This document shows, one piece after another, positions 34,952 through 45,129 of a DNA stretch of 64,000 nt. Under the pieces are notes generated by a model that was not told the DNA's origin, did no database searches, and saw only the letters and a list, made by a program, of their open reading frames with translations. The position numbers were made by a program, and so were the translations under genes. The first letter of the stretch is position 1. Each line of letters opens with the position of its first letter. This stretch comes from Lysinibacillus xylanilyticus (lineage in GTDB: Bacteria > Bacillota > Bacilli > Bacillales_A > Planococcaceae): assembly GCF_001708185.1 (NCBI RefSeq), contig NZ_MDDN01000009.1:62001-126000 (forward strand), in the 5' to 3' direction.

Positions 34952-35531
34952 TGTATATGCTCCTTTGGTTATGCTTTTACGTACACTATTTTTCTTCTTC
35001 ATTTTCATATACGGTAAACATAGTAGATCTAGAACTAGCATTATTTTTAAAGAAACATCCTTTTTCTTCTATATAATTCACAAACTAAAATCCTTTCAAA
35101 CTTTTTTTGATTCTACATCCAATGTTGGGATTGAGTTATAAATATGAAGGATCCAAAAAAACACGAGAATGGCTCACTTTTCTTACCAGATGTTCTCCCA
35201 AATAAAAACAGTCTAATAGGCATGATGAATAGAAAATCGAATAAGTAACATGAAATTACTATTTTTTAAGAAATTAATAGCTTTTTAAAAGTTCATAATA
35301 CCATTATTTGTTTTCACAAGGAACTATCCCCACTATATGTAACGGTCATTTCATTTCTAAAATATGCTGGTAATGGAGGAAACTAATTAAGTTTTTTTTC
35401 GTTTTATGAATATGTACTCTATAAAATATAAACATGACTTTATTTCTATTTATGACTCTGTAATAATTATAAATATATTAACTTTATACGAAAGGAGGGA
35501 GATGTTGTAATCTACCAACATCAATGAAACA
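34952..35531. other. Gene-poor stretch upstream of the osmolyte operon
   Basis: AT-rich, with a possible 34-residue frame at 35144 and a strong AAAGGAGGGAG at 35490-35502 that does not match a good start (only ATG TTG TAA follows at once). Nothing else seen. Confidence 0.5.
35144..35248 (+). CDS. Possible 34-residue peptide
   Basis: ATG 35144 opens a frame starting MKDPKKHENGSLFLPDVLPN and ending in a Lys/Asn-rich tail. Composition looks coding-like but the ribosome-binding site is poor. No family recognised. Confidence 0.3.
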   Translation: MKDPKKHENGSLFLPDVLPNKNSLIGMMNRKSNK

Positions 35532-36293
35532 ATGAAATACGTAATAAATTTTTTTAAAGGTCTTATGATTACAATCGTAGTTATCTGTATTTCGTTTTTT
35601 ATGGTGACGCAGGTGTTCAATACGAATGACAACACAGAAGAACCTGTAGTTGTCGATGATAATCCTAGTGTTGAAGAGTTTATCGGCTCCATAGCAGAAA
35701 CTGCTCGGAAACTTGGTGCTGACAATGACTTATACGCATCGGTTATTATTGCGCAAGCCGTTTTAGAAAGTGATCATGGGCAAAGTGGCCTTGGCTCTTC
35801 TCCTAATAACAATTTGTTTGGCATGAAAGGTAGTTACCAAAATAACTCCGTAACATTGGAAACATCTGAGGATGATGGTTCGGGTAATATGACAACGGTA
35901 ATGGCTGAATTCCGCAAGTATCCTTCTTACGAGGCATCCCTACAAGATTATGTTAAATTAATGCGCAATGGTGTTTCCTGGAACAAAGATTTCTATGCAG
36001 GTGTTTTTAAAAGCAATACGAAGTCCTATACAGATGCTACGAAGTTTTTAACAGGCTCCTATGCAACAGATTCTAAATACAATGAAAAGCTTAATGCAGT
36101 AATTGCAAAATATGACTTACAACAATATGACAGTCCTGTTAAAGATAAAAAGACGATTACCGTAGCCGACGGTGACTCCCTTATGCATATTGCGGAGGCT
36201 CATAACGTGAACGTGACGTCCATTAAACAATGGAATCAACTTCGATCTGATAGAATTGAAGCAGGCCAACAATTAAACATTTATAAATATTAA
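35532..36293 (+). CDS. Membrane-anchored glucosaminidase with LysM domain
   Basis: A 253-residue protein: an N-terminal membrane anchor (about 8-28), a glucosaminidase/FlgJ-like domain (about 45-195) with the catalytic Glu in AVLESDHGQSGLG and GMKG later, and a C-terminal LysM repeat (about 208-252: VADGDSLMHIAEAHNVNV). It should cut peptidoglycan between sugars near the membrane. The nearest strong ribosome-binding site is 31 nt upstream of the ATG, so initiation may be at a rare ATC (35520) or be inefficient. Confidence 0.85.
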   Translation: MKYVINFFKGLMITIVVICISFFMVTQVFNTNDNTEEPVVVDDNPSVEEFIGSIAETARKLGADNDLYASVIIAQAVLESDHGQSGLGSSPNNNLFGMKGSYQNNSVTLETSEDDGSGNMTTVMAEFRKYPSYEASLQDYVKLMRNGVSWNKDFYAGVFKSNTKSYTDATKFLTGSYATDSKYNEKLNAVIAKYDLQQYDSPVKDKKTITVADGDSLMHIAEAHNVNVTSIKQWNQLRSDRIEAGQQLNIYKY

Positions 36294-36297
36294 CGGA

Positions 36298-36336
36298 AAA
36301 AATCTCCATGTACAATTTTCAACATGGAGGTTTTTT
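36298..36336. terminator. Bidirectional terminator after glucosaminidase
   Basis: CTCCATGT (36304-36311) pairs with ACATGGAG (36322-36329), with an A-run before and a T-run after; it can also end the long leftward cell-wall-peptide operon. Confidence 0.85.
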
Positions 36337-36345
36337 CATTACTTC

Positions 36346-37161
36346 TTATTTAAATAAACTACCAACAGCGGTAATAGATGTTGCCAAATCTTTTCGATAT
36401 TGCGGATGCTGGTCGTCCAGACTATTTATAGTAACCTCGTTCCCACCAAGCGAAGAGTGTACATAAAGGTTATCTCCTATATATAAAGCAATATGTCCTG
36501 GGAAGTATAATAAGTCTCCCTTTTGTATGTGCTTTAGAGAGATTTCCTTGATAGGAAAACCTTCAACGATTTTGGCATCGCGATAAATATATACCCCGTT
36601 TAGCATATATGCCATAGAACATAGACCTGAGCAGTCAATTCCTAGTGGTGATTTTCCTCCCCAACGATAGGGTGTTGCTAAATAGCTAAGCGCTGTTTTT
36701 ATAACATTTTCTCGTAATTGTTGGTCGAATAAGCTGTTTACTAGTATTTTTTCTTGTAGCCATTTCCTACGTACATAACCGATCTCACCTGACACTAATT
36801 GCACTGCTGCCCATTCTGGATCTAGCTCTTCAACAGCAGAAGAACAGATGATTGAGCCTTTAACAAGCGTCATCATTTTCGTGCTTTGAATTCGAGGCTG
36901 CTGCAAAACATCGGCGAAGCTTTGGGAAATAAAATGGTTTGCTTCTTGTAGCCAAGTATCCATTTTTGCTTCATCCACTAGTAAGTTAGCCTTCTGGCAA
37001 TACCCTTCATAGCGATAAGCGGTTTGTATACGAACCCAGCTCTCATCAATGTCTTCCATGATTTGAACCGTCATTCCGTATAGTACCTCATCCACTAATT
37101 CTGAAGCTACATCTGGCTTTGCATGTAAATTTGCAAGCATCGACGTCACAATGGCATTCAT
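36346..37161 (-). CDS. ykfC: YkfC-type gamma-D-glutamyl-L-diamino acid endopeptidase
   Basis: A 271-residue NlpC/P60 endopeptidase without a signal peptide. Two SH3b-like domains (about 1-65 and 85-135) precede the catalytic domain (about 150-271) with Cys in GIDCSGLCSMAY, His in FPGHIALYIG and a third His in YVHSSLGG. In B. subtilis YkfC cleaves imported murein peptides between D-Glu and the diamino acid. It is the last gene of the operon and overlaps the serine hydrolase gene by 4 bp. The cytoplasmic location fits peptide recycling. Confidence 0.9.
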   Translation of the reverse strand: MNAIVTSMLANLHAKPDVASELVDEVLYGMTVQIMEDIDESWVRIQTAYRYEGYCQKANLLVDEAKMDTWLQEANHFISQSFADVLQQPRIQSTKMMTLVKGSIICSSAVEELDPEWAAVQLVSGEIGYVRRKWLQEKILVNSLFDQQLRENVIKTALSYLATPYRWGGKSPLGIDCSGLCSMAYMLNGVYIYRDAKIVEGFPIKEISLKHIQKGDLLYFPGHIALYIGDNLYVHSSLGGNEVTINSLDDQHPQYRKDLATSITAVGSLFK

Positions 37162-37943
37162 TTAATCATCCCCTTCCGCTTCACCACATCATCATAAACA
37201 ACTTTGGAAATCCGACCGATTAACTGTCTTGCCTGATCATTATTCGTAACCTCGGTAATGAATACACCGATAAGATAATCTCCAAAGTTGCTGTATACAA
37301 TCCCAACATCATGATCTACCGTATCAAGACCTCCTGTTTTATGAGCAAGTTTCACATCATCTACTAAATAACGCTTTAATGATTCGTGTACACGTTGACG
37401 GCTTAAAATATCTAGCGTAAGCTCACTAAATGCTGGTGATAACAGATCTCTGCGATAAATTCGCAAAAATAGATGTGCCATATCACGTGCAGATGTCGTA
37501 TTATCAAAGCCTTTTGCAAGCCTTTCAAAATCCATCATCTTGCGTTGGATTGTTGTATGCAGAAGCCCAATTTCACGAAAATATTGATTGAGTACATCCA
37601 TCCCTAGAAAATCAATCAGGACATTTGTTGCTGTATTATCACTTGTAATAATCATCCACACTAAAAGCTCATAGATGGTGCTTTGCTCTAGGTGCTGCTC
37701 ACTAATAACACTAAAGTCAACCCATTCTTCTGGTGCTATCTTCATTTCTTGCTCTAAGGATTTATTATTGCTTTCTAAATTGTTCAGCACAGCAAGCAGT
37801 ATGGGTACCTTTATTAAGCTAGCACTTTGGAACACCTCTTCTAGCCTTTCGTTCATGAAAAATTGTTCTGTCTTCGGTTCTTTCACAAACATATGCACTT
37901 TATAAGTAGTTTCTTGTAGCATTTGTTTGATTGTCCGCTCCAT
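37158..37943 (-). CDS. Cytoplasmic class A beta-lactamase-like serine hydrolase
   Basis: A 261-residue serine hydrolase of the beta-lactamase 2 family. The SxxK motif is S42-L-I-K45, SDN is 101-103 and KTG is 202-204, so the core active site is intact; a clear Glu166-xx-Leu-Asn motif is not seen, which argues against efficient beta-lactam hydrolysis. There is no signal peptide, so it should act in the cytoplasm. It sits between ldcA and ykfC in the murein-peptide operon, with 4-bp and 7-bp junctions. An action on muropeptide D-amino bonds is inferred. Confidence 0.82.
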   Translation of the reverse strand: MERTIKQMLQETTYKVHMFVKEPKTEQFFMNERLEEVFQSASLIKVPILLAVLNNLESNNKSLEQEMKIAPEEWVDFSVISEQHLEQSTIYELLVWMIITSDNTATNVLIDFLGMDVLNQYFREIGLLHTTIQRKMMDFERLAKGFDNTTSARDMAHLFLRIYRRDLLSPAFSELTLDILSRQRVHESLKRYLVDDVKLAHKTGGLDTVDHDVGIVYSNFGDYLIGVFITEVTNNDQARQLIGRISKVVYDDVVKRKGMIK

Positions 37944-37950
37944 ATTTCAC

Positions 37951-38883
37951 CTACTCTACAACTTTAATCGTCTGATTTACCGTGTCCATTGTTATTGTTC
38001 GCCCTAAAGGCAGTGACATCGTAGGTAAACAGTGACCGCAAGTGATATCCATGATAATAGGTTTTTTAAGTGAACCCATTATTTCTTGAAAAACTGTTCG
38101 TAGGGATAGACTATGTTCAGGACGCTTAGGATTTTCAGGACCACAATTTGTCCAAGCCCCTAATAGTAAACCGGCTACATCATCTAGCTTACCTGCCAAT
38201 TTTAATTGGGTAAGCATCCGGTCTACTCGCTGCTCATTCTCGTCTATATCCTCCAAAAATAATATTTTTCCTTTTGTATCAATTTCATAAGGTGTCCCAA
38301 GAGATGCTGTAACGAGTGTCAAATTCCCTCCAATCAGCTGACCTGTTGCGTTGCCAGCTGCAAGGGTTGTCATATTACAGCCAGGTGCATTTTCAAGATA
38401 GTAATCACTTCGGTCTGTGGCTGTCACGCTCTCAAGAAAAGAATTCCATGTATATTCATCCATCTTTTCCTGAATAAACTCTGTAGAAGGCATTGGTGTA
38501 TGATACGTAACAAAGCCACATTGTTGGTTAAAGGCGATATGTAGTGCTGTCACATCGCTATAGCCAGCAAATACTTTGGGATTTGCCTTGATCATCTCGA
38601 AATCCAAAAGGGGTAAAATTTTCGTTGCTCCGTACCCTCCACGTATACAGAAGATGCCGTCAATATTGGAATCCCTAAACATCTCATTCACTTCAGAGGC
38701 ACGTAGTTCATCAGAGCCCGCTAAGTAGCCATGCCTTGCTCGACACGTCTCCCCTGCAACAACTTTAAAGCCTAGCTTCTCGATACTTTCTATAGCAGGA
38801 AGAAATTTATCAGGCGGCGTGGCACCCGAAGCACTTATAAGACCAATTGTGTCACCTTTTTTCAATGCCTTTGGACGAATCAT
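37951..38883 (-). CDS. ykfA: LD-carboxypeptidase (S66 family)
   Basis: A 310-residue S66 peptidase: nucleophile Ser in [11 protein letters not shown] (near 108), Glu in the middle (FLEDIDE) and His in ITCGHCLP (near 285) give the Ser-Glu-His triad. It removes the terminal D-Ala of cytoplasmic murein tetrapeptides; B. subtilis YkfA is the match in the dpp-ykf cluster. No signal peptide. It overlaps the ATPase gene by 4 bp. Confidence 0.9.
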   Translation of the reverse strand: MIRPKALKKGDTIGLISASGATPPDKFLPAIESIEKLGFKVVAGETCRARHGYLAGSDELRASEVNEMFRDSNIDGIFCIRGGYGATKILPLLDFEMIKANPKVFAGYSDVTALHIAFNQQCGFVTYHTPMPSTEFIQEKMDEYTWNSFLESVTATDRSDYYLENAPGCNMTTLAAGNATGQLIGGNLTLVTASLGTPYEIDTKGKILFLEDIDENEQRVDRMLTQLKLAGKLDDVAGLLLGAWTNCGPENPKRPEHSLSLRTVFQEIMGSLKKPIIMDITCGHCLPTMSLPLGRTITMDTVNQTIKVVE

Positions 38884-39827
38884 TTGCTTACCTCCATTTT
38901 TAGTGAAGTTCGGTATCTTTCCAATTCCTCTTCATTGGCTAATACAAAATGACCTTCCTCCATTTCGATAAATGACGGTGGCTGAATGTCATAACGGTGC
39001 TGTGACGGATCATAGAATTCTACGACTTTATCACGTTCCTTATAAGGATTCGGCTCCGGTACTGCCGATAATAATGCCCTTGTATATGGATGGATCGGAT
39101 TAGAAAACAGTTTTTCAGTCTCTGCTAGCTCGACAATTTTACCTTTATAAATAACAGCTGTTCGATCAGTAATGAAACGTACTACAGATAAGTCATGTGC
39201 AATGAATAAATAGGTTAAATCATTTTGCTGTTGGAGATTTGCTAGTAAGTTTAATACTTGTGCACGAATAGAAACGTCTAATGCTGAAATCGGTTCATCC
39301 GCAATAATAAATTCTGGCTCCATTACTAATGCTCGTGCAATGCCAATACGCTGTCGCTGTCCTCCTGAAAATTCATGCGGAAAGCGACTAGAAAACTCCG
39401 GTAATAATCCTACATTTAATAGGGCATTACGTACCTTCTGTTCGCGATCAGCCTCATTTTTGAAATTTTTAGTATTCATAAGCCCCTCAGAAATAATATA
39501 GTCAACCTTGGCGCGTTCATTTAGAGATGCCATAGGATCTTGAAAAATCATTTGGATCTTCTGTGTAATTTCTCGATCCCACTCTTTCGAGATTTTGCCA
39601 TTTACTTTCTTACCGTGATACAGTATTTGGCCTTCAGTCACTTCATTGATACGCATAATAGCTCTGCCAATCGTTGTTTTTCCTGAGCCTGATTCACCGA
39701 CTAAGCCAAATGTTTCACCTTTAAAAATATCGAAGCTGACATCATCAATCGCTATAAATTTATTTTTGCCTTTACCAAAAACGACCTTTAAATTTTTTAC
39801 CTCAAGTAACACTTCTTTATGGCTCAT
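38880..39827 (-). CDS. Oligopeptide ABC transporter ATPase (DppF/OppF type)
   Basis: A 315-residue peptide-transporter ATPase: Walker [10 protein letters not shown] near 44, signature [15 protein letters not shown] near 158, Walker [13 protein letters not shown], and the C-terminal oligopeptide domain ([16 protein letters not shown]). It pairs with the DppD-like ATPase (11-bp overlap). The importer should bring in wall-derived peptides that the neighbouring peptidases break down. Confidence 0.92.
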   Translation of the reverse strand: MSHKEVLLEVKNLKVVFGKGKNKFIAIDDVSFDIFKGETFGLVGESGSGKTTIGRAIMRINEVTEGQILYHGKKVNGKISKEWDREITQKIQMIFQDPMASLNERAKVDYIISEGLMNTKNFKNEADREQKVRNALLNVGLLPEFSSRFPHEFSGGQRQRIGIARALVMEPEFIIADEPISALDVSIRAQVLNLLANLQQQNDLTYLFIAHDLSVVRFITDRTAVIYKGKIVELAETEKLFSNPIHPYTRALLSAVPEPNPYKERDKVVEFYDPSQHRYDIQPPSFIEMEEGHFVLANEEELERYRTSLKMEVSK

Positions 39828-40881
39828 ATGCGTATCGTCTCCCTTCTTCGAAAAATGCTTGTAGCGCTTCAGGAGGCTCTACTTTAGGAGCGAGTGGATC
39901 TAATAGCCATGTCCGAGCATAATGTGTGTCACTCACCTGGAAAAATGGCGGACGTTCTACAAAATCAATCTTTAATGCATATTGATTGCGAGGTGCGAAA
40001 GCATCCCCTTTAATTTCCTGAAAAAGATTTGGTGGAGTACCCTTGATCGAATAAAGCTGCTCTCCTTTTGAGCCTAGTTGCGGTAATGAAGAAATGAGTG
40101 CCCATGTATAGGGATGCTTGCCATTAAAGAAAATTTCATGCGTCTTTCCTACTTCAATGACATCACCTGCATACATGACAGCAATACGGTCAGCAACCTT
40201 CGCTACAACGCCTAAATCATGCGTTATATAAACAGTTGTTAGTCCATATTTTTGCTGGAGATTTTTTAAAAGCTGCAAAATTTGCGCTTGGATGGTTACG
40301 TCTAATGCAGTTGTTGGCTCATCACAAATTAAAATTTTAGGCTTACAAGCTAGTGCAATAGCTATCACAATTCGTTGACGCATGCCACCCGAAAATTCGT
40401 GAGGATATTGCTTATAGCGCTTTTCCACATCGTGAATACCAACATCTTTTAACAATTTCAACGTTTCTTCGTATGCGGCTTTGCCCTTTACATTCTGATG
40501 TAAAACAACACATTCCTCAATTTGCTTGCCAATCGTTTTAAGTGGATTTAAGGATGTCATTGGATCCTGTGTAACCATTGCCACTTCTTTTCCACGAATG
40601 CTCAGCCACTCCTGCTCGGTTTTAAACTGTGCTAAATCCCGGTCGTTGTAGATGATTTTCCCCTGATCAATGTAGCCATTTTTATCGAGTAAGCCCATGA
40701 TTGATTTCATCAGCACAGACTTTCCTGAACCCGATTCGCCAACGATAGCAAGGCTTTCACCTTTGTATAAATCAAGGGAAATAGTACGAATGGCCGTTAG
40801 CACTCTGCCACGAAGTGTGAATTTAATGACTAGGTTTTGAATCGTTAAAATAGGTGATTTAGTTTGTATCACATCCAACAT
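39817..40881 (-). CDS. Oligopeptide ABC transporter ATPase (DppD/OppD type)
   Basis: A 354-residue ATPase: Walker A GESGSGKS near 55, signature [15 protein letters not shown] near 167, Walker [13 protein letters not shown], and the C-terminal peptide-transporter domain ([15 protein letters not shown]). ATG 40881 overlaps the AAGGGGG site; GTG at 40872 is 9 nt after it and may be the true start. Here the fused tail may carry the Fe-S-type or peptide-type extension usual for OppD. Follows the DppC-like permease by 5 bp. Confidence 0.9.
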   Translation of the reverse strand: MLDVIQTKSPILTIQNLVIKFTLRGRVLTAIRTISLDLYKGESLAIVGESGSGKSVLMKSIMGLLDKNGYIDQGKIIYNDRDLAQFKTEQEWLSIRGKEVAMVTQDPMTSLNPLKTIGKQIEECVVLHQNVKGKAAYEETLKLLKDVGIHDVEKRYKQYPHEFSGGMRQRIVIAIALACKPKILICDEPTTALDVTIQAQILQLLKNLQQKYGLTTVYITHDLGVVAKVADRIAVMYAGDVIEVGKTHEIFFNGKHPYTWALISSLPQLGSKGEQLYSIKGTPPNLFQEIKGDAFAPRNQYALKIDFVERPPFFQVSDTHYARTWLLDPLAPKVEPPEALQAFFEEGRRYAYEP

Positions 40882-40886
40882 CCCCC

Positions 40887-41861
40887 TTATACGTGATTTT
40901 TCGGATCTGCTGCATCTGCAAATGAATTTCCTATAATATAAAATGCAATCGTAATGACACTTAATACAATACTAGGGAAAATGAGCTGATATCGTAAATC
41001 GGGAGACATCATGAGTACCCGCCCTTCATTGATTAAATTTCCTAAAGACGGTTCACTAATCGGTAGTCCTAATCCGATATATGTTAAAAAAACTTCGGCG
41101 CCTATTGCAAATGGTATAGCCAGACTCATTCGTAACATAATGACCGAAATTAAATAGGGTAATAGATTTTTTAAAATAATGCGGTAATCAGGTGTCCCTA
41201 AACATTTAGAAGCTAAGTTATATTCACGATCACGTAAAATAACAATTTGATTGCGGATAAACCTTGCCATTTCTACCCAACCAGTAATACACATGGCAAT
41301 AATAATGGTTGAAATACTTGGTCGCAAAATATAGGACATTAAAATAAGTACAATGGTTGTCGGTATATTATCCACGACGTTATATAGCTGTGTGATAGGC
41401 ACCTCTAATTTGCGTGAAAAACCCCAAAGTGTACCGATTGTAATACCAACGATAGCTTCTACTAGAGCAACAACACAGCCAATAAATAACGAAGTCCTTG
41501 TCCCTGCCCAAATACGTGACCATAAATCTTGCCCAATAGAGTTTGTCCCAAACCAAAATTCAGCGTTCGGTGCAATATTACGTGCTTGGAGACCTGTCTG
41601 CTCATCAATATATATTTCAGTAGGCGATTTTTGTGCTGGTAAATACGGCTGTAAAATGGTAAAGGTAACGATAACAAGTACGCCCACTAATAAAAAGACA
41701 GCGATGCGGTTTTTCAAAAAGGATTTCCATGTTGAACGCCAATAGGAGTAATTCGAATAGGCAGTTTCTTCAGCTTGACGTTCATCTACTTCCGCAAATT
41801 CGAACAATGCTTCACGTGATTTGTTTGAAATATTGTTAATTTCTTCTGAATACATCCCCAT
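40887..41861 (-). CDS. Oligopeptide ABC transporter permease (DppC/OppC type)
   Basis: A 324-residue permease: an N-terminal cytoplasmic tail, first helix near 50-72 (OppC-N domain), extracytoplasmic loop with FGTNSIGQDLWSRIWAGTRTSL, five more helices and the coupling loop (ASKCLGTPDYRIILKNLLP). ATG overlaps the upstream permease stop by one base (TAATG). Confidence 0.92.
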   Translation of the reverse strand: MGMYSEEINNISNKSREALFEFAEVDERQAEETAYSNYSYWRSTWKSFLKNRIAVFLLVGVLVIVTFTILQPYLPAQKSPTEIYIDEQTGLQARNIAPNAEFWFGTNSIGQDLWSRIWAGTRTSLFIGCVVALVEAIVGITIGTLWGFSRKLEVPITQLYNVVDNIPTTIVLILMSYILRPSISTIIIAMCITGWVEMARFIRNQIVILRDREYNLASKCLGTPDYRIILKNLLPYLISVIMLRMSLAIPFAIGAEVFLTYIGLGLPISEPSLGNLINEGRVLMMSPDLRYQLIFPSIVLSVITIAFYIIGNSFADAADPKNHV

Positions 41862-42805
41862 TAACGTACACTCTCCCCTTTCCCTAATTTAATCCTTGGA
41901 TCAACAACGGCCATTGCTATATCACCTAAAATGAGTCCGATAATTCCAAGCGAAGAGAACACAAGCACTAAGCCTTGTACAATCGTATTATCCTGTCGCT
42001 GTATAGCATCTACGAGTAAGCCCCCCATCCCAGGAATGGAATATAAGGATTCAATGTAGATGGAACCTGTAATGGTAAAAAGAATAGTTGCGGGTAAATA
42101 TTGTGCCATCGGAATAAAAGCGTTTCGAAGTACATGTTTAAACATTAATGTACGTTCTTTCACTCCTTTTGCTCGTGCAAGCTTAATATAATCTTTGTTT
42201 AGTTCATCTACCATGTAACGTCGCATCCACATGGCATAGGAGGCAGTCGGTGCTAACGCCATTGAAAATAGCGGTAAAATCCAAGTAACGGGATTATACT
42301 CATCAAAAAGCATTGGTAAATGAAAAATTTCTGTAATATACATTTGAATGACTAAATAGTAAACGGCAGCTGGCACTGCAACAACAACGACTATATAGCC
42401 CGTCCCTAAGCGGTCCAACCAACGTCCCTTCATCTGAGCCATTAGTATGCCAAGCGGGACCCCGATAAGAAGAGATAGCGCAACTGCACCTAAACCAAAT
42501 AACACCGAATACATCATCTTATCTGCAATAATCGTGACGACTGGTACATCTGTCCGATATGTAACGGATTTACCTAAATCACCTTGAAACAGATCAGTAT
42601 AAAAATTTCCCAATTGCACAAGCAAAGGATCACGTAAACCTAAATTCGTTAAATATACCTCTTGTTGTGCAGGTGACATTTTATCAGCTGCTGACCCTAA
42701 ATAACCTTCTTCTGGCATTAAACGTAATAAAGAAAAAACAATCGTGATTATAATAAAAAGTGTGAAAATGGATTGTAATAATCGTTTTCCTATATACCAC
42801 AGCAT
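41861..42805 (-). CDS. Oligopeptide ABC transporter permease (DppB/OppB type)
   Basis: A 314-residue permease with about six helices, the family start (YIGKRLLQSIFTLFIIITIVF) and the coupling loop (DYIKLARAKGVKERTLMFKHVLRNA, near 210). ATG 42805 has GGAGGG 8 nt upstream; a longer reading to 42931 runs into repeats. Separated from the binding-protein gene by 298 bp of repeat DNA. Confidence 0.92.
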   Translation of the reverse strand: MLWYIGKRLLQSIFTLFIIITIVFSLLRLMPEEGYLGSAADKMSPAQQEVYLTNLGLRDPLLVQLGNFYTDLFQGDLGKSVTYRTDVPVVTIIADKMMYSVLFGLGAVALSLLIGVPLGILMAQMKGRWLDRLGTGYIVVVVAVPAAVYYLVIQMYITEIFHLPMLFDEYNPVTWILPLFSMALAPTASYAMWMRRYMVDELNKDYIKLARAKGVKERTLMFKHVLRNAFIPMAQYLPATILFTITGSIYIESLYSIPGMGGLLVDAIQRQDNTIVQGLVLVFSSLGIIGLILGDIAMAVVDPRIKLGKGESVR

Positions 42806-42877
42806 CCTATCATCCCTCCGTTTCTCAGAAAGACTAAAGGAGATGCCGATTATTCTATTTCGGTATCTCCTCGAATC

Positions 42878-43058
42878 AATTTCGCCTTGGCGTAATGGTA
42901 GCTGCCGCTTCGCTTTCGCTACAGTAAACATTTGTAGCTGACGCTTTGCTTTCGCTACAGAAAACTTTTGTAGCTGACGCTTTGCTTTCGCTACAGAAAA
43001 CTTTTGTAGCTGACGCTTTGCTTTCGCTACAGAAAACTTTTGCTGAATGAAGATAATT
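42878..43058. repeat. 36-bp tandem repeat between binding-protein and permease genes
   Basis: After TTTCGCCTTGGCGTAAT the unit TAGCTGACGCTTTGCTTTCG repeats about four times with 36-bp spacing, as at 14749-14895, and ends near GCTGAATGAAGATAA. It separates the peptide-binding-protein gene from its permease genes within one operon. Confidence 0.85.
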
Positions 43059-43103
43059 ACTTACACCGCTTTATCTTGAATGTAGCAATGATCTATGTTC
43101 CCA

Positions 43104-44927
43104 TTATTTCGCTGCTTTAGCTAATGCATCCGCACGTTCCTGCTCCCACTTCGCTAAAGCTTCTTTAAACTCTTCATTACTCATTGGTTTTTCTAAAATA
43201 CGTTGCCCTTTAAATTTCTCGGCAGTCACACCAAATGGAGAGTATTGAGCCTCAAATGGATTTAATTTAGAAGCAACATAGCCGCTACCCCCTACTGAAT
43301 AAGGAATGACAAATGCCTCTTCAATTAAGAAGGCTTCTGCTTTGGCAAACAGCTCGTAACGTTTTGCTGGATCAATCGTTGCCTTTGCTTCGTCCACTAG
43401 GTTTTGATATTTTGATTGTCCATTTGCTTCTGCATAACCTTCAGCTAGCTCTGGTTTATTATAAGTACCATCGACAGTGAATGGATCCGTATAGGTTGAT
43501 GGATCGGCATAGTCTGGACCCCAGTTTGCTTCAAGTAATGCAAATTTACCAGGTTTACGAACTTCTGATAAAAAGCCTGTTGATGGTCCTGCCTCTATAA
43601 TAATGTCTACATAATCAGTACCTAATAATTTTTCAATCTGCTGTTCAACTACTTGTGAACGATTTGCCCAATCTGGACTGCCAGAATTATAAGGCATTAA
43701 CACTTTTACTGGGAAAGTTGCTTTTCCTGCTAAAGCTGTCTTCGCTTTTTCCTTGTATTGTAATGCCATATCCTTGTTAAAGGTGTCATTATTTGAAATA
43801 TCAGCGAATGGTGCTAATTGTGTATAGTCAACCCCCTCTACATTCACAAAGTTTTTAGGCGTGATTGTGTTGCTCAGCAAATCTTTTGGATTATAAGGTT
43901 CTAAAGTTAGCATGGCAGATTCACGGTCAAGCGCATGGAATAGTGATTTTCGGAAATCTTTATTGTTGACCGCGACTTTCCAATTTTCAGGCTCGTATTC
44001 TGCATCAAATTGCGGGTTAAAGTTTAGTGCATAGAAATACGTATAGAAGTTATTTTGTGTTTGACGAATTTGAGATTTTTTCTTTTCATCTTTAAACCAC
44101 TCATCAACGATCGATGTTGGAATACTCGCTGAATCGATTTCTCCTCGTAAAAATAGTTCTGGTGCCACTGTAGCCGCTTCTTTATTGTATTTATAGCGAA
44201 TACGATCAATCAGTACATTGTCTTTATCCCAATACTTATCATTTTTCACAAGTACGCGCTCATTTTGCGGTTCAAATTTATCTAAAATAAAGGATCCGTT
44301 ATAAAGGAAATTTTCACGAGTTGTACCAAAGCTATCTCCTTTTTCTTCTATAAACTGACCATTAACCGGGAAGAAACAGACATAGTTCAACATAGAAAGG
44401 AAATAAGGTGTAGGCGTTTCTAAAGTATATTCTACTGTATGTTTATCAATCGCCTTTATGCCGACCTTCGTAAAGTCTGTCATCTCACCGTTAAAGAAGG
44501 CATTCCCATTTTTTACAACTGTAGCAATCCAAGCTGTCGATGATTCATTCTTGGCATCCAGCACATAATGTAAGCCATCTACAAAATCTTGAGCGACAAC
44601 ATCTGCATACTCTTTACCATCATGGGTAACCCATTTTGCATCTTCTCGAAGTTTGAATGTCCAAACTGTAGCATCGTCATTTGATGACCATTCTTTGGCT
44701 AAGCCTGGTTGTACGACACCATACTGATCATATTCAATCAATCCATCGACTAAGTTTGCAGCCACAGCAAACTCATTCGTTTCAGAGGTCTTTAAGTAAT
44801 TTAACGTTTTTATTTCCCCCGAATAAACAACGCGATACTCTGATTTTTTTTCATTTGAAGAATCATCACTACATGCTGCACAAAGCATTACAACAAGACA
44901 CACGAAAAGCAACCAATACTTTTTCAT
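43104..44927 (-). CDS. Oligopeptide-binding lipoprotein (DppE/OppA type)
   Basis: A lipoprotein of 607 residues: lipobox ending AAC (Cys about 20), then a class C (SBP_bac_5) fold with LATSxx-type EIKTLNYLKTSETNEF, a central SxxxTAWIATVVKNG region and ALxYDLS-like FRKSLFHALDRESAM. ATG 44927 has GGGGGG 9 nt upstream; TTG 44936 abuts that site. It binds peptides outside the cell for the DppBCDF-like importer; murein peptides are the likely ligands from context. Confidence 0.9.
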   Translation of the reverse strand: MKKYWLLFVCLVVMLCAACSDDSSNEKKSEYRVVYSGEIKTLNYLKTSETNEFAVAANLVDGLIEYDQYGVVQPGLAKEWSSNDDATVWTFKLREDAKWVTHDGKEYADVVAQDFVDGLHYVLDAKNESSTAWIATVVKNGNAFFNGEMTDFTKVGIKAIDKHTVEYTLETPTPYFLSMLNYVCFFPVNGQFIEEKGDSFGTTRENFLYNGSFILDKFEPQNERVLVKNDKYWDKDNVLIDRIRYKYNKEAATVAPELFLRGEIDSASIPTSIVDEWFKDEKKKSQIRQTQNNFYTYFYALNFNPQFDAEYEPENWKVAVNNKDFRKSLFHALDRESAMLTLEPYNPKDLLSNTITPKNFVNVEGVDYTQLAPFADISNNDTFNKDMALQYKEKAKTALAGKATFPVKVLMPYNSGSPDWANRSQVVEQQIEKLLGTDYVDIIIEAGPSTGFLSEVRKPGKFALLEANWGPDYADPSTYTDPFTVDGTYNKPELAEGYAEANGQSKYQNLVDEAKATIDPAKRYELFAKAEAFLIEEAFVIPYSVGGSGYVASKLNPFEAQYSPFGVTAEKFKGQRILEKPMSNEEFKEALAKWEQERADALAKAAK

Positions 44928-44961
44928 AATAAACAACCCCCCTAGTAATCTTTTTATCCAG

Positions 44962-45067
44962 CATTAACGGGCAGTATTTATCTGTACCAAAAGCGAAGCG
45001 TCAGGTACAAAAAACGCCTTTCAGAAGCAAAAAATATAGATGGGCGATCAACTGCCCGTAAATGCCC
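44962..45067. repeat. Inverted-repeat element, GCATTAACGGGCAGT ends
   Basis: GCATTAACGGGCAGT (44962-44976) and ACTGCCCGTAAATGC (about 45051-45065) are near-perfect inverted ends enclosing about 75 bp that includes AAGCGAAGCGTCAGGTAC. It lies between ykfB and the binding-protein gene. Confidence 0.6.
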
Positions 45068-45082
45068 GATTGATGAAGACTA

Positions 45083-45117
45083 ACAATCTACGGGGATATG
45101 GAAACCCAATAGATTGT
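45083..45117 (-). terminator. Hairpin after the epimerase gene
   Basis: ACAATCTA (45083-45090) pairs with TAGATTGT (45110-45117), with inner GGG/CCC pairing. It may end or attenuate the first part of the operon before the binding-protein gene. Confidence 0.5.
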
Positions 45118-45129
45118 AGTTTCACTTTA

